Positions 23,890-34,240 of a DNA stretch of 64,000 nucleotides are shown piece after piece. The position numbers were made by a program, and so were the translations under genes. The notes under the pieces are model-generated. The model was not told the DNA's origin, ran no database searches, and was given only the letters and a program-made list of their open reading frames with translations. The DNA comes from Nocardia blacklockiae (lineage in GTDB: Bacteria > Actinomycetota > Actinomycetes > Mycobacteriales > Mycobacteriaceae): the NCBI RefSeq assembly GCF_015477355.1, contig NZ_JADLRJ010000005.1:124001-188000 (forward strand), read 5' to 3'. How positions within the stretch are numbered: the first letter of the stretch is position 1; every line of letters begins with the position of its first letter.

Positions 23890-24771
23890 GTGAGCAGAAA
23901 TTTCGCCGTCCGAGTAGCTGCCGTCGCGATGGGGGTCGCGGTCACGGCGGGCCTCGCCGCCTGCGGTGGCTCGAGCGACGATTCGGGCAAGCCGACCGTC
24001 GTCGCCTCCACGAACGTCTGGGGCAGCGTCGCGGCCGCGATCGCCGGGCCGGACGTCGAGGTGAAGTCCATCATCGACAGTCCCACCGAGGACCCGCACG
24101 AGTACCAGACCTCACCCACGGACGCGGCCGACATCCGCGACGCCACGCTCGTCATCGTCAACGGCGGCGATTACGACGAATTCGCCGAGAAGGCCGCCGA
24201 GGGGCGGAGCAAACCCACCATCGACGCCTTCGAACTGAAGAGCGGGACCGACGAGAACGAGCACGTCTGGTACGACGTGAACACCGTCGACGCGGTGGCC
24301 GCGAAGATCGCCACCGAACTGGGCGCGGCCGACGCCGAGCACGCCCAGGCCTACACCGAGCGCGCCACGGCCTTCCGCAGCAAGCTGAAGGAGATCGCGG
24401 CCGTCACCGCCGGGATCGCGACCGCGCACCCGAAGTCCCCGGTGCTGCAGACCGAACCCCTCGCGCACTACCTGCTCCAGGCGGCCGCCGCCGACGACCG
24501 CACCCCGCCCGCGTTCGAGGAGGCCGTCGAGCAGGGCACCGATCCCGCCCCCGCCGACGTGGCCGCCGTCCGCGGCCTGCTGAGCGCCAAGCAGGTCCGC
24601 GCCCTGCTCTACAACGTGCAGACCGAGGACAAGACCACCCAGGACGTCGCCGCGGCCGCGAAATCCGCCGGCGTCCCGGTGGTCGAGCTGACCGAAACCC
24701 TCCCCGCGGGCACCGACTACATCCAGTGGCAGACGGGGAACGCGCAGGCCCTGGCCAAGGCCCTGAGCTGA
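23890..24771 (+). CDS. znuA: Zinc ABC transporter substrate-binding lipoprotein
   Basis: 293 residues. A lipoprotein signal peptide ends in GLAAC with the lipidated Cys25. The mature protein is a cluster A-I metal-binding protein: VVASTNVWGSVAAAIAG, the metal-ligand His in DPHEYQTSPTDA near residue 74, EHVWYDVNT near 129 with a second His, and a third in the LAHYLLQ region near 196, with VPVVELTETLPAGTDY at the end. There is no long His-rich loop. The GTG start follows GTAGGAG by 8 nt. It begins a three-gene importer operon, and the Zur-like box upstream points to zinc rather than manganese. Confidence 0.88.
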   Translation: MSRNFAVRVAAVAMGVAVTAGLAACGGSSDDSGKPTVVASTNVWGSVAAAIAGPDVEVKSIIDSPTEDPHEYQTSPTDAADIRDATLVIVNGGDYDEFAEKAAEGRSKPTIDAFELKSGTDENEHVWYDVNTVDAVAAKIATELGAADAEHAQAYTERATAFRSKLKEIAAVTAGIATAHPKSPVLQTEPLAHYLLQAAAADDRTPPAFEEAVEQGTDPAPADVAAVRGLLSAKQVRALLYNVQTEDKTTQDVAAAAKSAGVPVVELTETLPAGTDYIQWQTGNAQALAKALS

Positions 24772-24785
24772 CGACGGGAGTTCCG

Positions 24786-25820
24786 ATGGGGAAGGTCCGC
24801 ACCACCGAAACGATCACACCGGCCGAAGAATCCGGCGCGGTGCCGGGCTGCCCGTCCTGCGACGCCTCGACGCCCGAGTCCCGAACCGTCGACGGCGGCT
24901 CCGGCTCGGCGGCGGGCACCTCGACGGCGCACGCTGTAGACGAGACCGGCTCTGGTGCAGAGGCGTTCGAGGGTGCGCGGGGCGTGGGTGAACCCGCGGT
25001 GCGGTTGCGGGGGGCGCGGTTGTCGTTCGGGGAGCGGACGTTGTGGGAGGGGTTGGATCTGGAGGTGGCGGCCGGGGAGTTCGTGGCCGTGCTCGGGCCC
25101 AACGGGTCGGGGAAGACCTCGTTGTTGCGGATGTTGCTGGGGCAGTTGGCACCTGGTGCGGGGACCGCGGAGGTGGCGGGAACGCCTGCGCGGGTGGGTA
25201 ATCCGCACATCGGGTATATCCCGCAGCAGAAGACGATCGAGGCCGGTGTGCAGTTGCGCGGGGTGGATCTGGTCGGGCTGGGTGTGGACGGGCATCGGTG
25301 GGGGCTCGGGCTGCGCGGGCGGAAGGAGCGGCGGCGCAAGGTCGCCGACGCCGTCGCGCAGGTCGGGGCCGAGCACTACGCGCACGCACCGCTGGAGACG
25401 CTGTCCGGCGGCGAGCAGCAGCGGCTGCGGGTGGCGCAGGCGCTGGTGGGCGACCCGCGCGTGCTGCTGTGCGACGAACCCCTGCTGAGCCTGGATCTGG
25501 CCAATCAGCGGCTGGTGTCCGAGCTCATCGACAAGCGCCGCCGCGACCACGACACCGCGGTCCTGTTCGTCACCCACGAGATCAATCCGATTCTGCCGCT
25601 GGTGGATCGGGTGCTGTACCTGGTCGACGGCAAGTTCCGGATCGGCACGCCCGACGAGGTGATGACCTCGGAGGTGCTCTCCGAGCTGTACCGCACCGAG
25701 GTGGACGTGCTGCGGGTGCGCGGGCGGCTGGTGGTCGTCGGCACCGGCGACACCATGGACGCGCTCGGCGTCGCGGGCGGCCACTGCCACGCCGACACCC
25801 CCGCCGAGGTGGCCTCGTGA
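24786..25820 (+). CDS. znuC: Zinc ABC transporter ATPase, with an unusual N-terminal extension
   Basis: 344 residues. The ABC domain begins near residue 70 (VRLRGARLSFGERTLWEGL) with Walker A GPNGSGKT near 104, the signature LSGGEQQR near 203 and Walker B VLLCDEP near 224. Before it lies a 65-residue Ser/Gly/Glu-rich extension containing CPSC, and the C-terminus ends GGHCHADTP; both are possible metal ligands not needed for the ABC fold. The ATG at 24786 follows GGGAG, 14 nt after znuA. If the extension is not made, translation would have to begin at an internal GTG near 24983, for which I see no binding site. Confidence 0.87.
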   Translation: MGKVRTTETITPAEESGAVPGCPSCDASTPESRTVDGGSGSAAGTSTAHAVDETGSGAEAFEGARGVGEPAVRLRGARLSFGERTLWEGLDLEVAAGEFVAVLGPNGSGKTSLLRMLLGQLAPGAGTAEVAGTPARVGNPHIGYIPQQKTIEAGVQLRGVDLVGLGVDGHRWGLGLRGRKERRRKVADAVAQVGAEHYAHAPLETLSGGEQQRLRVAQALVGDPRVLLCDEPLLSLDLANQRLVSELIDKRRRDHDTAVLFVTHEINPILPLVDRVLYLVDGKFRIGTPDEVMTSEVLSELYRTEVDVLRVRGRLVVVGTGDTMDALGVAGGHCHADTPAEVAS

Positions 25821-26701
25821 TCGAGAAACTCTCCGACGTCTTCTCCAAGATGTTCGACTTCCACACCACCGCCGATCTGCTGTCCTACGACTTCGTGCAG
25901 CAGGCGGTGCTGGCGGCGGCGCTGCTCGGCCTGCTGGCGGGCGCCATCGGGCCGCTGATCGTGAGCCGGCAGATGTCGTTCGCGGTGCACGGGACCAGCG
26001 AGCTGTCGCTGACCGGTGCGGCGGCCGCGCTGCTGGCGGGGATCGGCGTGGGCGCCGGGGCCATCGCCGGGTCGGTGGTGGCGGCGGTGCTGTTCGGGCT
26101 GCTGGGTTCGAAAGCGCGCGAACGCGATTCGGTGATCGCGGTGGTGCTGTCGTTCGGCCTGGGCCTGTCGGTGCTGTTCCTGTGGCTGGGGCCCAGCCGC
26201 GCGGGGTCGAAGTTCTCGCTGCTCACCGGGCAGGTGGTCAGCGTGGGCAACGGCGGGTTGACCACGCTCGCGGTGTGTTCGGCCGGCGTGCTGGCGGTGC
26301 TCGCCTTCGTCTATCGGCCGCTACTTTTCGCGAGTACCGATCCCGAGGTCGCGGTGGCGCGCGGGGTGCCGGTGCGGGCGCTGTCGGTGGTGTTCGCGGT
26401 GCTGCTGGGCATCACGGCGGCCTTCGGGGTGCAGATCGTCGGTGCGCTGCTGGTGCTTTCGCTGCTGATCACCCCGGCCGCGGCGGCCGCCCGGATCACC
26501 GCGAGCCCGGCCCGCGCCACCGTCCTGGCGATCGTGTTCGCCGAGATCTCGGCCGTCGGCGGCATCCTGCTGTCGCTGGCCCCGGGCGTTCCGGTCTCCA
26601 CCTTCGTCACGGCCATCTCGTTCGGGATCTACCTGATCTGCCGAATCGTCGGTGCCCGCTCCCGCACCCGGCGACCGGTGGCGGTACCCGTCCCCGCGTG
26701 A
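25817..26701 (+). CDS. znuB: Zinc ABC transporter permease
   Basis: 294 residues with about eight hydrophobic spans, typical of the ABC-3 metal permease family: SYDFVQQAVLAAALLGLLAG near 24, the coupling-loop region SFAVHGTSELSLTGAAAALL near 57, LLVLSLLITPAAAAARI near 212 and FVTAISFGIYLICRI at the end. It moves zinc through the membrane using the ATPase encoded just upstream; its GTG overlaps that gene's stop (GTGA), so they are coupled. It ends the operon 7 nt before the convergent stop of mutY. Confidence 0.88.
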   Translation: MIEKLSDVFSKMFDFHTTADLLSYDFVQQAVLAAALLGLLAGAIGPLIVSRQMSFAVHGTSELSLTGAAAALLAGIGVGAGAIAGSVVAAVLFGLLGSKARERDSVIAVVLSFGLGLSVLFLWLGPSRAGSKFSLLTGQVVSVGNGGLTTLAVCSAGVLAVLAFVYRPLLFASTDPEVAVARGVPVRALSVVFAVLLGITAAFGVQIVGALLVLSLLITPAAAAARITASPARATVLAIVFAEISAVGGILLSLAPGVPVSTFVTAISFGIYLICRIVGARSRTRRPVAVPVPA

Positions 26702-26708
26702 TCCGCGG

Positions 26709-27587
26709 CTAGCTAGCGCCGCCCTCGCCCGCGAGTGCGAACAATCCGTCCCGGGTCTGCTCGATCAGCCCGTCGAGGAGCAGGGAGTCGAGGGCGCGGG
26801 CGCGCTGGCCCGGGTCGCGGGTCCAGGCGAGGTCGAGGGCGACGCGCTCGACGGGGCCAGGGGCGGCGCGAAGTACGTCCAGGAGGCGGCCGCGGGCCTG
26901 GCGGTCGGTGCCGTCGTATTTCTGGGTGCGGCGCACGATGTCCGAGGCCGGGCGGCCGGCGGTGACCCAGGCGCAGGTCGGCAGCGGGCAGCGGGAGCAG
27001 TCGGGGTTGCGGGCCGTGCAGACGGTCGCGCCCAGTTCCATCAAGGCCGCGGAGAAGCGGGCGGCGCGGTCGACGCGGGCGGGCAGCAGCGCCTCGGTGT
27101 CGGCCAGGTCGCGGGTGGCCGGGTTGCCCGCCTCCGCGCGGCCGTGCACGGCGCGCGCCACCACCCGGCGAACATTGGTGTCCACCACCGGAACTCGCTG
27201 CCCGTAGGCGAAGCAGGCCACCGCGCGCGCCGTGTACGCGCCGATGCCGGGCAGGCCGAGCAGCACGTCCACGTCGTCGGGCACCACGTCGCCGTGTTCG
27301 GTGGCCAGCACCCGCGCGCACTCGTGCAGCCGCAGCGCCCGCCTCGGATAGCCGAGCTTGCCCCACGCGCGCAGCACCTCGCCCTGGGACGCGGCGGCCA
27401 TCGCCGACGGCACCGGCCAGCGCGCCACCCACTCCCGCCACACCGGCTCCACCCGCACCACCGGCGTCTGCTGGAGCATGATCTCGCTCATCAGGATCTG
27501 CCAGGCGGTCACTTCCGGCCGTCGCCACGGCAGGTCCCGCGCGGTCTCGCCGTACCAGTCGATGAGGGCATCGCTGTCGATGCTCAC
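26709..27587 (-). CDS. mutY: A/G-specific adenine glycosylase MutY
   Basis: 292 residues from the GTG at 27587, preceded by GAAGGGA. Key features are the catalytic Glu in LMSEIMLQQTPV near residue 35, the helix-hairpin-helix VLLGLPGIGAYTARAV near 108 with the catalytic Asp in VDTNVRRVVARAV after it, and four cysteines in CTARNPDCSRCPLPTC that hold the iron-sulfur cluster. The enzyme removes adenine mispaired with 8-oxoguanine. It is short of the usual C-terminal NUDIX-like domain, like other actinobacterial MutY. A longer start at 27653 is open but has no binding site. In H37Rv mutY also neighbours the carbonic anhydrase gene. Confidence 0.92.
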   Translation of the reverse strand: MSIDSDALIDWYGETARDLPWRRPEVTAWQILMSEIMLQQTPVVRVEPVWREWVARWPVPSAMAAASQGEVLRAWGKLGYPRRALRLHECARVLATEHGDVVPDDVDVLLGLPGIGAYTARAVACFAYGQRVPVVDTNVRRVVARAVHGRAEAGNPATRDLADTEALLPARVDRAARFSAALMELGATVCTARNPDCSRCPLPTCAWVTAGRPASDIVRRTQKYDGTDRQARGRLLDVLRAAPGPVERVALDLAWTRDPGQRARALDSLLLDGLIEQTRDGLFALAGEGGAS

Positions 27588-27923
27588 GCGCGCACGTTCC
27601 CTTCGATCCTCGAATGCCGCACGAACATTCGAACCCTGCACTTCCCCGACCATCCTCCCGATTCACCGCCCGGCACGCGAATCGCCCCTGTACCGGACGG
27701 CAGACCCCGGCCTTTGCCGGGACCCGGCACCCTCCTCGCAGCGACCGCCTCGCGCTGAGTCACCTCCGCGCCGGACGGCGATTTGCCGGGGTGCTGCCGG
27801 GCACTTCGAACCGAGCGCGTCAGCGCACCTCACCACCGCTTAGGGCACGGAAGAAGGGCCTGTTTGCCGCGCCGTAACTTCACGGACTCGCCGGTAGCCC
27901 CTGCGCTGTGGAAAATAGGACAC
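27588..27923. other. Spacer between mutY and carbonic anhydrase
   Basis: 336 nt without a supported gene, between divergent genes. It should hold both promoters. I see only a small hairpin (CCCGGC-CTTT-GCCGGG near 27708-27723). Open frames here have no ribosome binding site or recognisable product. Confidence 0.5.
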
Positions 27924-28547
27924 ATGCCTCATACCAACCCGATCAGCGCCTGGAAGGCTCTCCGCGAGGGCAACGACAGGTTCGTCAACGGCACACTCGA
28001 GCACCCCAGCCAAGGCGCGGACCGCCGGGCCACGCTCGTCAGCGGGCAGCAGCCCTCGGCGATCCTGTTCGGGTGCGGCGACTCCCGGGTGGCCGCGGAA
28101 ATCATCTTCGACCAGGGCCTCGGCGACATGTTCGTGGTCCGCACCGCCGGCCACGTCGTGGATTCCTCGGTGCTGGGCTCCATCGAGTACGGCGTCGAGG
28201 TGCTGGACGTGCCGCTGATCGTGGTGCTCGGCCACGACAGCTGCGGCGCGGTGCGGGCCACCATCGACGCCCTGGACGGCGGCAACGTCCCCGGCGGCTT
28301 CATCCGCAGCGTCGTGGAGAAGGTCACCCCGTCCATCCTGATCGGCCGCCGCGAGGGCCTGTCCGGCGTGGACGAGCTGGAGGCCCGCCACGTCGTGGAA
28401 ACCAGCCGGTTGCTCATGCAGCGGTCGATGACCATCTCGCAGCGCGTCGCCACCGGTGAACTCGCCATCGCGTGCGTCACCTACAAACTGCAGGACGGCA
28501 AGGCCAAACTGCATCGTGCCGTGGGCAACATCGGCGAAGTGGCCTGA
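27924..28547 (+). CDS. canB: Beta-class carbonic anhydrase
   Basis: 207 residues. The zinc ligands are all present: Cys51 and Asp53 with Arg55 in GCGDSR, His104 and Cys107 in GHDSCGAV. The sequence follows the CanB (Rv3588c) type, with YGVEVLDVPLIVVLGH before the second motif and LHRAVGNIGE at the end. It interconverts carbon dioxide and bicarbonate in the cytoplasm for carboxylations and pH balance. The ATG at 27924 is preceded by a short AGGA; upstream in-frame starts add a Cys/Arg-rich stretch unlike the family. It is divergent from mutY and followed by the membrane gene that also follows canB in mycobacteria. Confidence 0.93.
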   Translation: MPHTNPISAWKALREGNDRFVNGTLEHPSQGADRRATLVSGQQPSAILFGCGDSRVAAEIIFDQGLGDMFVVRTAGHVVDSSVLGSIEYGVEVLDVPLIVVLGHDSCGAVRATIDALDGGNVPGGFIRSVVEKVTPSILIGRREGLSGVDELEARHVVETSRLLMQRSMTISQRVATGELAIACVTYKLQDGKAKLHRAVGNIGEVA

Positions 28548-28646
28548 TCGCGGCCGGCGGAATGTACTGGGCGCCACGCCCGTTTCCCCACCGACACGCC
28601 GCGCCGCTGAGGGCGGCCCGCCCGATCGTGCCCTTACCGTTGTGGC

Positions 28647-29300
28647 GTGCTGGAACCGAATGGACCGCTGCCGCCGGAGATCTACTGGCGTCGCCGCCTG
28701 CTCGCCGTCGCGGCGCTGGTCGTCGTCCTCGCGTTGGTGATCTGGCTGGCGATCATGCTGCTGCGGAGCGGCGGCGACAAGGACGAGGCCACGGCCGTCG
28801 CGGCGACCACGTCGGTCACGAGTACGCCCGCCGCGACCTCGACCGCGCCGGGCTCCAGCACGCCGCCCTCGGCCGCGTCGACCAACGCCACCGCCAGCGG
28901 CTCCCCGGTCTCCTGCCCGGACCAGTCGCTGGCGGTGAAGGTCACCGTCGGCCAGCCCACCTACAAGACCGGTGAGCAGCCGGTCTTCGGCATCGTCGTC
29001 ACCAACATCTCCACCGCGACCTGCCAGCGCGACATGGGTTCGGGACTGCAGCAGGTGACGGTGCAGTCGCTCGACGGCCAGCGCCGGCTGTGGTCGAGCA
29101 CCGACTGCGACCAGGGCGGTCCCGCCGACGTGCGGGCGTTGAAGGGCGGCGAGCAGGCCGCCTTCACGCTCACCTGGTCGGGCACGAGTTCGCAGCCGGG
29201 CTGCGCGGGCGAGCGGGTGCAGGTGCCGGCCGGCGGGTATGCGGTGGTGGCGCAGCTCGGTTCGGTCCGCAGCACACCGGAGACCTTCAATATCGGGTGA
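28647..29300 (+). CDS. Membrane-anchored protein, Rv3587c type
   Basis: 217 residues. A short cytoplasmic N-terminus (PEIYWRRR) leads into one membrane span at about 18-40. A Ser/Thr/Ala linker of some 45 residues follows, then an extracytoplasmic beta-rich domain with cysteine pairs (SCPDQSLAV, TCQRDMG, DCDQGG, GCAGERV). The order canB - this gene - disA is that of M. tuberculosis, where the homologue Rv3587c is a conserved membrane protein of unknown role. A TACCGT box lies exactly 6 nt before the GTG start, so the message is probably leaderless. It converges on disA, with stop codons 4 nt apart. Confidence 0.82.
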   Translation: MLEPNGPLPPEIYWRRRLLAVAALVVVLALVIWLAIMLLRSGGDKDEATAVAATTSVTSTPAATSTAPGSSTPPSAASTNATASGSPVSCPDQSLAVKVTVGQPTYKTGEQPVFGIVVTNISTATCQRDMGSGLQQVTVQSLDGQRRLWSSTDCDQGGPADVRALKGGEQAAFTLTWSGTSSQPGCAGERVQVPAGGYAVVAQLGSVRSTPETFNIG

Positions 29301-29303
29301 GCG

Positions 29304-30479
29304 CTACACGCTGCCGGACTCGGCCAGCCGCGAGAGCCCTTCGCGCACTTGCCGAGCCAGCGCCGCGTCCACACCCGCCACGGCCGCGAGTTCCGCCGTG
29401 GTCGCCGCCAGCAGCCCCGGCAGCGATTCGAACGCGGCCACCAGCGGCTCCACCGCCTGCGGCGACACCCGCGGTATCTCGGCGAGCAGCCGGTAGCCGC
29501 GCGGGCTGACGCCGCTGTCGAGCGCCTCGATCGCCGTCGGGAAGCCCAGCGGCGCGGCCAGATTCGCCAGTTCCAGCAGCTCCACCTCGAGCAGCTCGGC
29601 CAGGCGCGTCAGAGCCTGTTCGAGGGCCGCCTCGTCGACCGGGTCGGCGCGTAGGTAGTCCCGCACCAGCGAGCGGCGCAGCGTCTCGGTATTGCCGACC
29701 ACCTCGGCCAGTTGCAACGCCAGCTGGCGGCCGTCGACGCCGAGTTCCCGCACGTCCGAATCGATCTCGCGGGCGACGCGGCGGATCAGCTCCAGGCAGT
29801 GCACGACCGTGAGCACGTCGCGCAGCGTGGCGTAGTCCTCCAGCTCCACCAGCGACAGCTGCCTGGTCAGCTCGTCCAGGCGGGACCGGTAGCGCTCCAG
29901 CGTGGCCATCGCCTGGTTCGCGCGGGTGAGGATGGTGTCGGACGGCTGGATCAGGTGCCGCCCGCCGCGGGTGTACACCGTGACGATCCCCGTCGACCGG
30001 CTCACCGACACCACCGGGTATCCGGTGTGCGCCGCCGTGCGCTCGGCGGCCTTGTGCCGGGTGCCCGACTCCGCCGTGGGCAGCGTCGGATCCGGCACCA
30101 GGTGCACGTTGGCCCGCCGGATGCGCGCGCCGTCGGTCGAAAGGACCACGGCGCCGTCCATCTTCGACAGCTCGCGCAGCCGGGTCGGGGAGAATTCCAC
30201 GTCCAGGTCGAAGCCGCCGTCGCAGATCCGCTCGACCGCCTCGTCGTAGCCGAGCACCACCAGCGCGCCGGTGCGCGCCAGCAGGATTCGGTCGATGCCC
30301 TCGCGCAGCTGCGTGCCGGGAATCAGGCGAGCGATCGTATTCGGTTGCACCGCCGCGGTTTTCGGTGTCGGCTCCAGGTGGCGGACGCTCGCCGAGAGCT
30401 CGTCCGCACCGGGCGACGACCGGTCGGGGCCGGGCGCGGTGCGGCCGAGCAGGTTGGTGACCCAGTGCCCCGCATTCAT
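29304..30479 (-). CDS. disA: Diadenylate cyclase/DNA integrity scanning protein DisA
   Basis: 391 residues. The cyclase domain holds the DGA motif at 108-110 (MDGAVVLS) and the GTRHKAAER motif at 139-147, both required for making cyclic di-AMP. A helical linker (near 190-320) and C-terminal helix-hairpin-helix repeats ([22 protein letters not shown]) for DNA junction binding follow. The first 40 residues extend beyond most homologues and look disordered. Its ATG overlaps the radA stop (ATGA). RadA inhibits DisA in several bacteria, so the coupling makes sense. Confidence 0.94.
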   Translation of the reverse strand: MNAGHWVTNLLGRTAPGPDRSSPGADELSASVRHLEPTPKTAAVQPNTIARLIPGTQLREGIDRILLARTGALVVLGYDEAVERICDGGFDLDVEFSPTRLRELSKMDGAVVLSTDGARIRRANVHLVPDPTLPTAESGTRHKAAERTAAHTGYPVVSVSRSTGIVTVYTRGGRHLIQPSDTILTRANQAMATLERYRSRLDELTRQLSLVELEDYATLRDVLTVVHCLELIRRVAREIDSDVRELGVDGRQLALQLAEVVGNTETLRRSLVRDYLRADPVDEAALEQALTRLAELLEVELLELANLAAPLGFPTAIEALDSGVSPRGYRLLAEIPRVSPQAVEPLVAAFESLPGLLAATTAELAAVAGVDAALARQVREGLSRLAESGSV

Positions 30480-31870
30480 CCGGCAGCCTCCGCGTGCTTA
30501 CGACTTCGATTCGACAAACCACCCCGGGCGACGGCCGCACGGATGTTCGCCACCTCGTGCACCTTCATGGTGATCCCGGACAGCTCCGCCCCGGGCGGCA
30601 CCAGCGCCTCCGTGAAACCTAGCCGTTCCGCCTCGGCGAGTCGACGCCCCAGCCCCGTGACGCGCCGCACCTCGCCCGCGAGCCCGACCTCGCCGAGGAT
30701 CACCATCCCGGCCGGCAGCGCGAGATCGCGCTCGGCACTGGTGAGCGCCAGCGCGACGGCGAGGTCGGCGGCCGGCTCGCTGAGCCGCATGCCGCCCACG
30801 GTCGCCGCGTAGACGTCGTGCTTGCCGAGATAGACCCCGCACCGGCTCTGCAGCACGGCGAGCACCATCGAGACGCGGTTGTAGTCCAGCCCGCTCACCG
30901 CGCGGCGCGGCGCCGGGACCTGCGTGGCCACCGTGAGCCCCTGCACCTCGCCGAGCAGCGGGCGCTTGCCGTCCATCGCGACGGTGATCGCGGTGCCCGG
31001 CACCCGTTCCTCGCGGTGGTGCAGGAACAGGCCGGAAGGGTCGCTCACACAGGCGATTCCGTCCTCGCGCAGTTCGAAGCAGCCGACCTCGTCGGCGCTG
31101 CCGAAACGGTTCTTCAGGCCGCGCACCATGCGCAGCGTCGAGTGCCGGTCGCCCTCGAACTGCAGCACCACGTCCACCAGGTGCTCGAGGGTGCGCGGCC
31201 CGGCGACGTTGCCGTCCTTGGTGACGTGGCCGACCAGCAGCACCGCGATCCCGCTCGCCTTGGCCAGCGAGGTCAGCGCCGCGGTGACCGCGCGCACCTG
31301 GGTGACGCCGCCGATCACCCCGTCGGCGTCGGCGGCCAGCATGGTCTGCACCGAGTCGACCACCAGCAGGCTGGGGCGCACCTGCTCGACGTGCCCCAGG
31401 ATGGTGGCCAGATCGGATTCCGCTGCCAGATAGACCCTTTCGTGCACCGCGTCGGTGCGGTCGGCGCGCAGCTTCACCTGGCCCGCCGACTCCTCGGCCG
31501 TCACGTACAGCGAGCGCTCCTCGCGCTGCCGCGCCCACCGGTGCGCGACCTCGAGCAGCAGGGTCGACTTGCCCACCCCCGGCTCGCCGGACAGCAGCAC
31601 CACCGAACCCGGCACGACGCCGCCGCCGAGCACCCGGTCCAGTTCGCTGACTCCGGTCGGCCGGGCCCGCGTCACCTGCGAGTCGATGGTCGAGATCGGC
31701 GCCGCGGCGGTGGACGGCAGCAGCGCCTTGCGCCCGGCCGCCACGGCGGCGGCGACGGGCGCCGCCTCGTCGATCGAACCCCATTCGCCACAGCCGGGGC
31801 AGCGCCCCACCCACTTGGCGACCTCGTGCCCGCATGCGGAACAGCGGTACTGCGACTTCACCTTGGCCAC
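30476..31870 (-). CDS. radA: DNA repair ATPase RadA
   Basis: 464 residues. An N-terminal zinc finger has Cys10, Cys13, Cys24 and Cys27. The RecA-like ATPase carries Walker [10 protein letters not shown] at 95-103, Walker [10 protein letters not shown], and the RadA signature [10 protein letters not shown] near 258. A Lon-like domain ends the protein. RadA promotes branch migration in recombination. Its GTG is preceded by TAGGCT with a 6-nt gap, so a leaderless transcript is predicted. Cotranscribed with and overlapping disA. Confidence 0.95.
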   Translation of the reverse strand: MAKVKSQYRCSACGHEVAKWVGRCPGCGEWGSIDEAAPVAAAVAAGRKALLPSTAAAPISTIDSQVTRARPTGVSELDRVLGGGVVPGSVVLLSGEPGVGKSTLLLEVAHRWARQREERSLYVTAEESAGQVKLRADRTDAVHERVYLAAESDLATILGHVEQVRPSLLVVDSVQTMLAADADGVIGGVTQVRAVTAALTSLAKASGIAVLLVGHVTKDGNVAGPRTLEHLVDVVLQFEGDRHSTLRMVRGLKNRFGSADEVGCFELREDGIACVSDPSGLFLHHREERVPGTAITVAMDGKRPLLGEVQGLTVATQVPAPRRAVSGLDYNRVSMVLAVLQSRCGVYLGKHDVYAATVGGMRLSEPAADLAVALALTSAERDLALPAGMVILGEVGLAGEVRRVTGLGRRLAEAERLGFTEALVPPGAELSGITMKVHEVANIRAAVARGGLSNRSRKHAEAAG

Positions 31871-31938
31871 GTGCGCAGCCTAGGGATCGTGTCCGACACG
31901 AACGGTTCGCGACGCGGCGGCGTCGCGGGCCGCACTGC

Positions 31939-32685
31939 TCAGTGCCCGCCCTTGTGTTCGCTCTCGGCCGCGGCCGGGCCGCCCTCCTTGCGCGCGGTGT
32001 CCGGACCGGCGTCGACGGGGACCGGGACCTGGACGGTGCCGTTCTCCTTGAAGTTGAACGTGACCTGGTAGGTCAGGCCCGGGGTGATGTCCTTGGTCAG
32101 CCCGGTGATCTCGACCAGGATCGGCGCGCCGGGCTCGGCCGGGTGCTCCGCGGCGCCGAGGCCCTCGGCCTGGTGGCCGGCGGCCGCGCCGGTGGTGCTG
32201 CCGGCGGCGGCGCTGCTCGGGGCGGCGGAGCTGGTGGGCGCCGCCGAACTGGTCGGCGCGGCGGCGTGCGCGGCGCTCGGCGATCCGGCGACCAGGGTCT
32301 GCTGGAACTTCAGCTGCGGGCTGGCCGGGGTGATCCGCACCTGGCCCAGATCGCTGGTGATGCTGGTGAGTTCGTCCGGCGCGGTGGCGCCGTCGTTGAT
32401 CGCGCTGAAGGCGAGCACGGCCTTGCCGCCCTTGGCGTTGGTGTACTCCTCGGACTGCGGCAGCAGGATGCGCACGTCGCGCAGCGCCACCTTGCCCACG
32501 TTGGCGCTGTTGCCGTTGACGGCGGCGACCTGGCCGGCGGTCTGTGAGATCTGACCCGCACTGCAGCCCGTCAGCGCGAGAGCCGCGCCCGCGGCGAGTG
32601 CCGCGACGACGACGGCGCCCCGCGGCGCCTTACGCAGGGCGCGCCGTGGCGCCTTCGACGCGGTGGTGGCATTCAGGGCAGTCAC
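31939..32685 (-). CDS. lpqE: LpqE-like lipoprotein
   Basis: 248 residues. A basic N-terminus, a hydrophobic stretch and the lipobox ALTGC place the lipidated Cys at 41. The mature protein has a copper-chaperone/DUF461-like beta domain (VALRDVRILLPQSEEY, then VLAFSAINDGATAPDEL). A Ser/Ala/Pro-rich insert containing repeated PTSSAA units interrupts it near 150-175, and a Gly/Glu/His tail follows. Position between radA and carD matches lpqE (Rv3584). In Corynebacterium and mycobacteria homologous lipoproteins act at the envelope; the role here is unproven. GGAGG precedes the GTG start. Confidence 0.85.
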   Translation of the reverse strand: MTALNATTASKAPRRALRKAPRGAVVVAALAAGAALALTGCSAGQISQTAGQVAAVNGNSANVGKVALRDVRILLPQSEEYTNAKGGKAVLAFSAINDGATAPDELTSITSDLGQVRITPASPQLKFQQTLVAGSPSAAHAAAPTSSAAPTSSAAPSSAAAGSTTGAAAGHQAEGLGAAEHPAEPGAPILVEITGLTKDITPGLTYQVTFNFKENGTVQVPVPVDAGPDTARKEGGPAAAESEHKGGH

Positions 32686-33476
<791 letters not shown>

Positions 33477-33478
33477 CC

Positions 33479-34240
33479 GTGAGAAATTCGCACGACGAAA
33501 GTCGTGTGGTGGCACTGGTGCCTGCCGCCGGTCTGGGCGTGCGCTTGGGCGAGTCGATGCCCAAGGCGTTCGTCCCGGTCGGCGGCAGTCCCATGCTCGC
33601 CCTCGCAGTAGACGGCTTGATCGCGTCCGGGGTCGTGGACCGCATCGTGATCATGGTGCCCGCCGAGCTGATCGGCGAGGCGGAGGTGCTGCTCGCCACA
33701 CGTGCCCGCGCGGCAGCACCGGACAGCCGGATGCCCGGCCGCGAGGACGCGCGGCCGGTACCGGTGAGCGTCGTGGCCGGCGGCACCGAACGCACCGATT
33801 CCGTGCGCGCCGGTATCGCGGCCGCGCCGGAGGCCGGACTGTTCCTGGTGCACGACGCCGCCCGCGCGTTGACCCCGCCCGAGCTGATCGCCCGGGTCGT
33901 CGCCGAGTTGCGCGCCGGGCAGCGCGCGGTGGTCCCCGGCGTCGCGGTGACCGACACCATCAAGTCGGTCGACGAGCACGGTGACGTGACGGGCACACCC
34001 GATCGCGCGCGGTTGCGCGCCATCCAGACTCCGCAGGGCTTCGACGCCCGGCTGCTGCGCGAGGCCTACGCGCACGACGTGCCCGTGACCGACGACGCCG
34101 GTCTGGTCGAGCGGCTCGGTGCGGCCGTGCGCGTCATCCCGGGCGACCCCAAGGCTTTCAAGATCACGACTCCGCTCGATCTGCGCCTGGCCCGAACTCT
34201 GCTCGCCGACACCGAGACTCGCGAGGCGGTGCACCCGTGA
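33479..34240 (+). CDS. ispD: 2-C-methyl-D-erythritol 4-phosphate cytidylyltransferase
   Basis: 253 residues. The nucleotide-binding N-terminus [14 protein letters not shown] and the PKAF segment are followed by [46 protein letters not shown] and [11 protein letters not shown], all diagnostic for IspD. It makes CDP-methylerythritol in the non-mevalonate isoprenoid pathway. The GTG start lies 2 nt after the carD stop and its own stop overlaps the ispF GTG, so carD-ispD-ispF form one unit. An insert near residues 75-95 ([15 protein letters not shown]) is longer than in E. coli. Confidence 0.94.
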   Translation: MRNSHDESRVVALVPAAGLGVRLGESMPKAFVPVGGSPMLALAVDGLIASGVVDRIVIMVPAELIGEAEVLLATRARAAAPDSRMPGREDARPVPVSVVAGGTERTDSVRAGIAAAPEAGLFLVHDAARALTPPELIARVVAELRAGQRAVVPGVAVTDTIKSVDEHGDVTGTPDRARLRAIQTPQGFDARLLREAYAHDVPVTDDAGLVERLGAAVRVIPGDPKAFKITTPLDLRLARTLLADTETREAVHP

